From Apodospora peruviana (Eukaryota > Ascomycota > Sordariomycetes > Sordariales > Lasiosphaeriaceae), in NCBI GenBank assembly GCA_033439685.1, contig JAUEDM010000005.1, forward strand, positions 1,922,001-1,986,000: a stretch of DNA of 64,000 nt. The letters are read 5' to 3'. Each line of letters opens with the position of its first letter. Position 1 is the stretch's first letter. Positions 55,220 through 64,000 of this stretch are shown here, piece by piece. Position numbers and translations under genes: made by a program. The notes beneath the pieces are model-generated. The model was not told the origin of the DNA. It did not search any database and saw only the letters and a program-made list of their open reading frames with translations.

Positions 55220-56909
55220 GGGTTTCGGGGTTGAAGACGGTCATACTGTACAGCATTCCATGGTTTTAGAGATACCCTTGGCTTCTTGTTCTCCAGCTCG
55301 GGGCGTAGGTTGTTACCCCTGAGGTCTGGATTGGATTGGTTCTCCTGTTGTCACGACGAGATATTCCACTTAGATAGATGTATACCTAGTAAATTCGGAG
55401 ACTACCCTGTAAACATGATCAATATTCTGTTAGGTACCTTACCTATAGATATGAAGTACTTGGATAATGGTATAGAACATTGGTAGAGAGGAGGAAGAGG
55501 GCAGTTACACAGCGAGTCTCCTCTTACCACCTTTCTCATGGTTCAAGTTATGAAAATATTATTCGGCAGAGTTCGTGGTGCTCAGTCTTCTTGTTATCGT
55601 ACCTATAGGTACCTACCTGGTAGGTACCCAAAGGAATGAGGGGTTGTTACCCACACGGGCTATCAGAGTATCACTGCCTGATGTATCATCGCCTGGGTTT
55701 AGACGTGATGATACCTTATATGTGCTTCTGTGAGCTATTCAAGGTCACGGGTGCAGGTTTATTGATTTTATTCGAAGCGATGTTGTATTGTCCCAGCCTT
55801 TCAGACCGTGTCTTGTCGACCCGAAGGAGTTGATCGGTCGGGCGTCTAAGTCGATTTTCGACCCTAACCCTCAGCGACTTACAGCAGGGCCATTGAAGAA
55901 CTGCCCCGAAGATGTCCAGGGGAAGTCCCGTCGTTAAAAGGAAAATCTCACACAAAGTGAACCACTCGGACTTAGATTTGATCATCTCCCTGCTTGCCGT
56001 TAATACGCTTGAGGTTGGTTGAGCCGCGCACGGGAGTGGCTGGACCATATTTAACGCCCAGGAACAGGTCGATATAGCGACCCAATGGCAGCACAGAGGC
56101 CCTACGTCATGCCACCACCCCAAAGCAGGGGTGCAGGCAATGAGAATGAAGCTTCTCACCTTTTCCCCGTGCTCCCGTCCACCACGACGCCACCCCGGTA
56201 CGACAAAGCTGCACACCACCTTCTTCACATCAACATATTTCCTGCTGTCCTGCATTAGGTGTACCTCAACTATCAAAAGCAGTTTTCCAGGTTATATTGG
56301 TTCCGCGGTATGGAACCCAATGAAGGGCTTCTCCGCTCATGCGCACCACCCCAACGCTCCCATGTGATGTTTGATTGCATCGCGAGGGTAGTCGTGGACG
56401 AGATGATGGATTCGACTTGGAAGTGTTTAACTGGGTGATAAATCAAATGTCAAAGTCCCGGGACTAGCTGACTCTCGCTAGCATGGAAAGGGCCACGGGA
56501 GAAGACGGATGGACAGTCCTCTTGATCAGAACGGACCGTGTAAGACTATTCACGCAGGGCAGAGTGCGACCTGGGCCTGACTGGTCCTGACCAACCGGCA
56601 CGTCAGGCTGTGTTACATTTGATCTCATAAACGGAAATGCTCCCCCGATCAGCATGGCACGTCTTCCGCGCCGTCGTCTCTCTCCCTCTTTACCTTCCCA
56701 GATCCCACGATCCAACGCTGCGAGGGATCCACGCGAACCGAAGTCGATCATCCAGGAACTTGAACAAGGTCGGACAGCAGCGAATATGAACATGAGCGCA
56801 CTTCTGAGATCCATATCATACTGTCGATCCCAAGAACCAGCCTGGCTCTCCTCCTCTTCTTAATCTACTACATATACGTCACGTAGAGTAGAGTAGCCTA
56901 CTTGCCAAG
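55220..56909. other. Intergenic region upstream of ceramidase
   Basis: This 1.7-kb spacer contains two clusters of TAGGTACCT-type palindromes (55431-55446 and 55600-55629). ORFs up to 186 codons on the minus strand (55716-56276) lack domains. I see no gene. Confidence 0.45.
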
Positions 56910-59327
56910 ATGCCTGCCCACTATAACCACCACCAGCGAGGAGGCCTGGCCGCTCCCAAGAGACTCATAATCGCCACGATATCCGCCGTCTCCTTCTTTA
57001 TCCTCGCCGCTCTCGCCGTCGTCCAGCTTGGAGCCTCTGCACCCGACGCGAGGAAGTTTGCATTACGGATCGAAAATGCCGAGCACCCAAACAATCCGCT
57101 CCTCGCCAAGCCACGAGCTGCCGCCGCAGGCGACAAGTACGTGATCGGTGTTGGCAAAGCAGACATCACGGGCCCAGTCGTCGAGCTCAACTTTGCCGGG
57201 TACGCCGACACCAGCCAGAGCGGAACCGGCCTCAGACAGCGGCTCTACTCGCGCGCCTTCATCATTGGCGAAGTTGGCAACCCCCAGAAGCGGTTCGTCT
57301 ACCTGATTCTCGATACCCAGTCGGGAGACACGGCCGTCCGCTATGGCATCCTCGAGGGTCTCGCCGCGCTGGGGTCGGGATACTCCATGTATGGAAAGTC
57401 GAATGTTGCTGTGACGGGCACGCATTCTCACAGTGGACCGGGCGCGTGGTTCAACTACCTCTTGCCCCAGGTTACGAGTCTTGGTTTTGACAAGCAGAGC
57501 TACCAGGCCATTGTGGATGGTTGTGTGCTTTCGATAAAACGAGCTCACGAGTCGCTTCAGGAGGTAACTATCTCTCGCTATAACACACAAGATGTGTGAC
57601 TATTGGCCTGGTAACTGACCGGAAATAGGGATATCTCGACTTTGGCACGACCAACATCACGGATGCCAACCTCAGCCGAAGCCTGTATGCGTATCTCGCT
57701 AACCCAGCTTCAGAGAGAGCACAGTACGTCGACAACACCGACAAGACTATGACTCTGCTGAGGTTCCGAAGGGCGTCGGACTTGAAGAACATTGGCGTTT
57801 TGACATGGTATCCCGTCCACGGGACATCCATGCTTCAGAATAACACCCATGTGAGCGGCGACAACAAAGGTCTCGCGGCCTATCTTCTCGAGCAGTCGGT
57901 CAAGGGGAATAGTCAGGCAGCAGATGGCTTTGTCGCTGGGTTCTCTCAAGCCAACGTTGGCGACACCACCCCCAACGTCCTCGGTGCTTGGTGTGATGAC
58001 GGCTCGGGCACACAGTGTGATTTCAAGACCAGCACTTGTGCGGATGGTAAATCACAGTCGTGCCGCGGACGCGGCCCTGCTTTCCAGAAGCTCGATCTTG
58101 GTGTGTCCAGTTGTTATGAGATTGGTCGCAGACAGTTCGCCGGGGCCAAGTCTGTGCTTGTAAGACACAACCAAGTAGATGGAATTCGACCAATTCACTA
58201 ATATTTGATTCTAGGACTCACTCGATTCCGCCTCAACCGCTGTAGTCGGCCCAACGGTGCGATCATTCCACTACTACAACGACATGCGGTACTACAAGTT
58301 CCCCCTCAACAACGGCACAACGGTCCAAACCTGCCCAGCCGCGTTAGGGCACTCGTTTGCCGCAGGTACCTCGGACGGGCCGGGCGCCTTCGACTTTACC
58401 CAAGGCGACTCCGGGGCGCCGAACAACCCCCTCTGGTCGGTCGTGGGCAGTCTCCTCCGGACCCCCTCGCCCCAGCAAACCGCGTGCCAACAGCCCAAGC
58501 CCATCCTCCTCGACGTAGGCGAAATGGATGTCCCGTACGCGTGGACACCCAACATCATCGACGTGCAGACCCTGCGAGTGGGACAGTTCATCATCATCGT
58601 GTCTCCGTCGGAAGCAAGCACCATGGCAGGCCGGCGCTGGCGCAACGCCGTGAAAGCCGCCGCGACCAGACAGTCTCTCACCGGTAATGTCGAGCCCGTT
58701 GTTGTGCTTGGTGGTCCGGCCAACACGTACGCGCACTACGTGACCACGCCGGAAGAGTACGGTGCCCAGCGCTATGAGGGCGCCAGCACGCTGTACGGGC
58801 CCTGGCAGCTGCCGGCCTACATCAACCTGACCCTGCAGGCGCTGCTTTACCTTGCTCCCTCGGCGACCGGATCCCCGCCGCCCGGCCCGTCGCCGCCGGA
58901 TAATCGCGCCAACAGCTTGAGTTTTATTACCGGTGTGGTCCAGGACAGCGCGCCAATCGGATCGAGCTTTGGGAGTGTTACTGCGCAACCGAAGTCGTCG
59001 TATGCGCGCGGCGCGGTGGTGAATGCTACGTTTGTGGGCGCCAACCCGAGGAATAATTTGCGGTTGGAGGGCACGTACGCGGCGGTTGAGAAGCTTGACG
59101 GCACAACGTGGACGCAGGTGAGGAGCGATGAGGACTGGAGCTTGGTGTACACGTGGACGAGGACGAATTTTGTGCTGGGGTATAGTAGTGTTGTGATTAG
59201 CTGGGAGACGAGCGGGACAACAGACGCGGCAGGGACGTACAGACTCAAATATTATGGGGATGCGAAGCTGTTGATTGGGAGCGTTAAGGCGTTTACAGGG
59301 ACCAGTAACTCGTTTACGTTGACGTGA
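56910..59327 (+). CDS. Neutral/alkaline ceramidase
   Basis: Neutral ceramidases hydrolyse the amide bond of ceramide to sphingosine and fatty acid, using a zinc site in an extracytoplasmic domain. Inferred exons are 56910-57563, 57629-58159 and 58215-59327, total 765 residues, the normal family length. An N-terminal signal anchor (RLIIATISAVSFFILAALAV, about 18-38) implies secretion or type II membrane topology. Family blocks follow: VGKADITGPVVELNFAGYAD, the metal-site GTHSHSGPG (about 169), NIGVLTWYPVHGTSM and ANVGDTTPNVLGAWC (about 325). The later GEMDVPYAWTPNIIDVQTLR and the C-terminal Ig-like domain (from about 640) are also present. At the position of the catalytic Ser in the bacterial NxGDVSPN motif this protein has Thr (NVGDTTPN). 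Both introns are phase 0. Confidence 0.93.
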
Positions 59328-59838
59328 TTACCTAGGTACCTTGGTTTAGGGTGGTGGTCTTTTGTTGTTGGATACGTACCTAGTTTCGGAGAGAGAGCCG
59401 AAGTGTTCAGCTATTTTCATGGCAGCGAGGCATCTAGGTACCTTAGTTATAAGTAGGGGAGGTGGAGAAAGGAGTTGAAATGTTTAATTATTAATTTCGT
59501 CAATCAGTCGTTCAGCTACCTAAGCATAGAGGTATCTAAACAGCGACAAGAAGCGTCAAGCTCGCTAGGCTGTATCGACATCTCCAAGGAGTCAAGCATC
59601 AAACAGAGCACTGAACAGGATGACACCTTTTCCCTTTTTTTTTTTTTTTTTTGCTGAATATATTTAGTGTTGATCTCTATGGGTTGATTTTCAGTATACC
59701 TTCTAGCAATGGGTATCTGTAAAATAATTGTGCATAATCAACACCATAATCATCTCTACCCAGTTTATATTGGGCAGGTTATGTCTACATTCTAAGCGGA
59801 TTTCTATATGTACTCATAGAGATCAAATTGCGACGTAT
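59328..59838. other. Convergent 3' intergenic region with poly-T tract
   Basis: This spacer lies between the ceramidase and GlcNAc-6-P deacetylase 3' ends. It has a run of 18 T at 59635-59652 and two CTAGGTACCTT motifs at 59331 and 59433. No gene is supported. Confidence 0.6.
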
Positions 59839-61275
59839 CTAAGCACTGCTTCTTCTCTCAAATACCTTTGTTCCGAATTTCCAAACTTGGTCAATGACTA
59901 GCTTCGTAGTTGTCCGACCATGACCATGTGATGGCTCCTCGGAGAAGATGACCAGGTCGGCATCGGCCCCTGCTTCGAGACTGCCCTTGACCTCCTGCAC
60001 GTCCAGCATAGCGGCCGGGGTGGTGGTGACTGCCTTCAGAGCTTTGGGGATCGTGGCCCCTGACCAGCTCAGGAAGTTGTTGACACAGTCGATTAATGTG
60101 ATGGAACTATTTCAATGATTAACACGCAAGTATACATTAAAGAGATACAATGTCGGGTACACATACCTCCCGGCAATAGTGTCAGATCCCTCTAGAAGCA
60201 GAACTGCGCCCTTCTTGGTGATGTGGAACTCACCCTCACCGTTTGTCCACGGATATGTGCCGTCAGGGAGCCCAGCCATGTGCATGGCGTCGGTGACGAG
60301 GATGAAGCCGTCGGGGTGTGCGTTCCAGGCGATCTTGATAGTTGTCGGGTGGAGGTGGATGCCGTCTCCTATGATGCCGAAATAAGGACGCGGTAGGCTT
60401 TCGGCGATACCAAGAACCCCGAAGATGCCTGGGTTGCGGTGATGAAGCGGACGCATGGCGTTGAAGAGGTGAGTGATCATGGTTGCGCCTGCTGCCACTG
60501 CCGCAGACGCCTCCTCGTACGTGGCCTCGGAATGGCCGATTGAGTAGACAATGCCCCGCGCACAGAGTTCGGGGATGAGTTTGGTCATTTGCCCCAGCTC
60601 CGGCGCCGCTGTGATCATCTTGATGGGGAGCTCTCCGTCGGCTGCGTCGGGATTGATGTTTGATGCACCATACATGTCTTCTAGATCCTCCAAGGTTTCT
60701 GCCTCGCGGAGAACACTTTTGTTGTGAACGCCGTTCTTGCCTGGGTTGAGAAAGGGACCTTCAACATGAGCGCCGAGCGACTCTGCTCCATCTTGGGCAA
60801 TGCGGGATGGTCCTGATGGTCCCAGATATGGCAGTACCTAGTGAAGGTTCAGCTAAAGATTTCGTGAGAAATCACGGCGGTATGAACTAACTTGTTTGTA
60901 GAGACCACTTGTTTGACTCGTTACTGTAGGAATGTAGGATGTGACGCCCGTCTGTATCAGCTTCTTGTTCAAGTCCCGTACGTTCTTTCCGTACTGGGAC
61001 ATGTCGTCCAAGAGTGTTGAGAAGTTGAACCCAAAGGCTCCATTCAACTGGCATTCTATCATGCCCGGCGACACAATGCGGCCGCCGAGGTCGATAGTAT
61101 TGTCAGGGAGGATGAGTCCGTCATAGAAGGCCGCCTGGCTACGGAGGATCTTCCCGGTGGCAGAGCTGACCCAGACATCGTCCCACACCAATGCATCGCC
61201 GCGAACGAGCCGACAGTTTGTAAATTTGGTGATGCCGTTCGCCGGCTCCGAGACCGCGGGTGTAGCGGACGGCAT
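59839..61275 (-). CDS. dac1: N-acetylglucosamine-6-phosphate deacetylase
   Basis: The enzyme removes acetate from GlcNAc-6-phosphate to give glucosamine-6-phosphate, the second cytosolic step of GlcNAc catabolism. Inferred exons are 61275-60892, 60837-60167 and 60106-59839, total 440 residues. Junctions restore LYKQ-VLPYLGPSGPS and DTIAG-SSITLIDCVNNFLSW. Amidohydrolase features in order are GGRIVSPGMIECQLNGAFG near the N terminus, metal-ligand Glu in HVEGPFLNPGKNGVH (about 157), His in YSIGHSEATYEEA (about 230), His in THLFNAMRPLHHRNPG (about 253) and the catalytic Asp in LVTDAMHMAGLPDG (about 310). All expected catalytic and metal residues are present. It is divergent from the GH3 N-acetylglucosaminidase, as in the GlcNAc clusters of Trichoderma and relatives. 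Confidence 0.94.
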
Positions 61276-62618
61276 GGCTTATTCGTGTGGGCGTTGCACG
61301 GAAAAGGGGGATAATGCAGTAATGATAGGGAGGGAATGAAGGTGTTATCTGCATGTCTTGGCGGTTGGTTTGAGCTGGACAGGTACTAAGTATATATGAG
61401 ATACCGAACAAGAAAGTGAAGCCAAACCCACAAAAGGAACAAGAGACCGAAGCCCGATGCTGCCCGTTTGCCGGTACCGCCATTTCCTGCGGTATCCGTA
61501 CTCCGACGAAACGGCCCAGGGAAGAGCTTCCCTGTCTCGCGCCGGCGAATAAAGCGAGGGATGTGATTGAATCAGAGAACCGGGCGCCTGAGAATCACGA
61601 TGTTTCCCAATGCAAGGTGCACATGTTCGTCCTATCGCCTTGCATTGGTCTTGACATTTCGCCCCATCACCCGACGTCACAGTTTCCATGTTGGAGCACC
61701 GGACGGTCTCAACGGTGGCGAGCCGGAGATGGACGGAAGGTTCCCAGGTTGTTAGTTTTACTTTGAATTAGTGTTTCTGCAAGTGCTGGTTCAAGTTCCA
61801 TGTTATGGGAAGTTACCACTGCCTGCCAGTTCCATTGTTACACACGACAGACTACAGTCGGTGGTCGTTGCTTCCTCGAGCGTGACAAGGGATGTAACGT
61901 GACAGGTCAAAAGCCCCGAAGGCTAAGCGGCACCTACCGAATGTGGACAAGTGTGTTTCTGAACCACTCATCCATCACTGCTTCCTTCCGTGCTTCCCGG
62001 CGAACAGTTCCACCGAGAGAATGCCGTGGCTGTTCAGCCTCTGACCAATGAACAGTGGCCTCAATCTCCAACCTCTGCATGTTCATGCCGTCTCATAATC
62101 GCTATCGTCTGCTGCCGGCCGACGACCGAGTGGTGCGGATATTGCAATTACCAGCAAGCAGACGAGAACCAGAATCCAGGTCACCACAAGCAACAGTTAC
62201 GTGCTTACAGGCCCACCTACCTGTGAACGTCTTGCAGACTGGGACCCTTCAGCTGTCCCGCTGGGCTGGACACACCGCGACGATCCCCAGCTAAGATCAA
62301 GGTAATTTAATATCACCAGGTCTCTACTGCGGCGTGGGTACACCAGGGTTCAGTATCGTGAAAGCAGACCTGGACACGGACCCAGGTACGCCGGCACAGG
62401 ACCTACAAGCTGACAGGACAGGTATCCCGTATCCGTCCCCCAGGTCCCAGGCACAAGCAGAACTGACTGTCGTTACACTTGCTTGTCGTTGACAACATCG
62501 TCCGACCACGCAACCAACCACCAACACGACACACCGATGATGATGTCGCCATAACGTGACAACTCACCTACCGCTGCAGTGCTTTCTCATACTTCCAGAC
62601 CTTACCCAGTAGCCCGCC
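61276..62618. promoter_or_regulatory. Divergent promoter region of the GlcNAc gene pair
   Basis: This 1.3-kb spacer lies between the deacetylase and the GH3 gene, which are transcribed away from each other. Shared control by GlcNAc (for example through a RON1/Ndt80-type activator, as reported in Trichoderma) is expected from the pairing. I cannot point to a specific motif. Confidence 0.45.
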
Positions 62619-64000
62619 ATGGCCAAGTTGGACGGAGACCTGGACCCACTGTGGCAGGATCTGGACTGGTATGTTTCCCTTGAGTCTGCAATATCCGCCT
62701 TATGGAAATGGATGATATCAAATACGGGACTATGTTTCTGACATGCCGCACAGGGCCATTGGCCAGATGCTGATTATGGGATGGGATGGCACCGAAGTTA
62801 CGCCCCAGATCCGCTATCTCATCGAGGACCACCATCTTGGGTCCATCCTCCTGACAGCAAAGAACCTGAAATGTACAATAGTCTTTGCCATGACCCCAAC
62901 CTGTAGCTATCATTGGGCTAACCCCTTATTCAGCTGCCCAGCAAACCGCAAGACTCGTACAGGAGCTGCAGACCATTGCCCACCAAGCAGGTCACCCCCA
63001 ACCCCTCTTGATTGCCCTAGACCAAGAGAATGGCGGAGTCAACAGTCTCTTCGACGAGGACTACATCTGTCAGTTTCCTAGTTCCATGGGCCAGGCCGCC
63101 GGCGGTAGTCCGGAGCTAGCCTACAACGTGGCCAAAGCTACGGCTACCGAAGTCTCGGCGGTTGGAGTCAACCTCATCCTCGGACCCGTCTTGGACGTTC
63201 TCACCAATGCTCGCTACCAGCCGCTTGGTGTGCGTGCCACCGGCGATGACCCTCAAGAGGTCTCGCAGTACGGCATCGCTGCCATGAACGGCTATAAAGA
63301 TGCCGGAGTGGCCACCTGTGGGAAACATTTCCCGTCCTATGGAAATCTGGACTTCCTAGGTTCGAGCCTGGACATCCCTATCATTACCCAGACACTGGAA
63401 GAACTATCTCTCAGCGCCCTCGTTCCCTACCGCAATGCCATCACCACAGGCAACTTGGATGCCATGTTTGTTGGCGGCTGTGGAATCACCAATCCCTCCA
63501 TGAATGTAAACCATGCCTGTCTGTCCGACCAAGTCGTCGATGACCTCCTGAGAAATGAGCTCGGCTTTAACGGCGTTGCCATTTCCGAATGTCTTGAAAT
63601 GGAAGCTCTCAGAAATGAAGTGGGAGTCAAGACTGGCACCGTCATGGCTGTTGAGGCAGGGTGTGACTTGGTTTTGCTCTGCCGCGCCTATGACGTCCAG
63701 CTTGAAGCCATCTCCGGACTCAAGCTGGGAGTCGAGAACGAACTGATTACTAGAGACCGAGTTTACACGTCTCTAAAACGGGTGCTCCGTATGAAGAACG
63801 CGTGTACTTCGTGGCCCAAAGCCTTGAATCCTCCTGGCATCTCTTTGCTTTCCAAGATTCACCCTGGTCATCTAGCTCTCTCCATGAAGGCTTATGAAGA
63901 TTCCATCACCGTCATGCGAGACCAGGAGAAGCTCCTTCCGCTAAACGAGTCCATGCACCAGGAAGAAGAGTTGCTCTTGTTGACGCCCTTGGTCAAACCT
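62619..64000 (+). CDS. nag3: GH3 beta-N-acetylglucosaminidase of the fungal GlcNAc cluster (3' truncated)
   Basis: This is a glycoside hydrolase family 3 enzyme of the NagZ-like branch. Inferred exons are 62619-62668, 62754-62872 and 62934 to beyond the window. About 412 residues are visible. There is no signal peptide (MAKLDGDLDPLWQDLDWAIG), so it is probably intracellular. Conserved blocks are QMLIMGWDGTEVTPQI, LIALDQENGGVNSL, GVNLILGPVLDVLTNARYQP, ATCGKHFPSYGNLD (about 187) and FNGVAISECLEMEAL (about 274). Compared with bacterial NagZ, KHFPGxG is changed to KHFPSYG, the D-[ST]-H dyad is not found at its usual spacing, and the nucleophile Asp of SDDLxM is Glu (SECLEM). Many fungal members carry a C-terminal GNAT acetyltransferase domain, which here would lie past base 64000. 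Confidence 0.88.

Noticed and set aside
55716..56276. 186-codon minus-strand ORF
   Set aside because: It has no domain, membrane or signal pattern that I trust, and no family resemblance.

Overview
The window is nuclear DNA of a filamentous ascomycete (Pezizomycotina). Protein similarity recalled from memory (SEC13, nitrite reductase, PEX20 and GlcNAc genes most like Neurospora/Trichoderma types) suggests a Sordariomycete; the species cannot be named. Evidence: single-gene units on both strands, introns mostly of 50-70 bases with GTRNGT donors and CTAAC/CTGAC branch sites, spacers of 0.5-2.8 kb, and fungus-specific families (PEX20, WHI2-like, KIN1, SREBP of the SrbA type, fused NAD(P)H nitrite reductase). 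Exon limits below were worked out by hand from splice signals, reading-frame continuity and family conservation; no search was run.

Layout. 0-12 kb: an unexplained in-frame reading frame followed upstream by PEX20 (minus), SEC13 (plus), a GPI-anchored quinoprotein-type sugar dehydrogenase, a DapA-family aldolase/lyase and a WHI2-like BTB protein (all minus). 12-24 kb: a GPATCH1-like G-patch protein (minus), a KIN1/PAR-1 kinase (plus), a possible exonuclease-like relic (minus) and CNOT9/Rcd1 of CCR4-NOT (minus). 24-41 kb: a Thr-rich GPI wall protein (minus), a KHA1-type K+/H+ antiporter with eight exons (plus), assimilatory nitrite reductase with a GATA/NirA-type promoter (minus) and an SREBP (minus). 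41-56 kb: a gene-poor stretch with a coding relic, a single-pass membrane protein (minus), SRS2 helicase (plus), a tRNA-Val(AAC), an AT-rich repeat-bearing segment and a multiply frameshifted coiled-coil gene. 56-64 kb: neutral ceramidase (plus), GlcNAc-6-phosphate deacetylase (minus) and, divergently, a GH3 beta-N-acetylglucosaminidase cut by the window edge.

Most genes are independent housekeeping or regulatory genes. Two functional groupings stand out. The deacetylase and GH3 enzyme at the right edge form the core of the fungal GlcNAc/chitin catabolic cluster, whose other members should lie beyond base 64000. Nitrite reductase sits next to an SREBP, and its promoter has four HGATAR sites plus a CTCCGCGG site. 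No CRISPR array, rRNA gene or intact transposon was seen. The most unusual observation is the 156-codon open frame that continues in phase after the PEX20 TAG stop.
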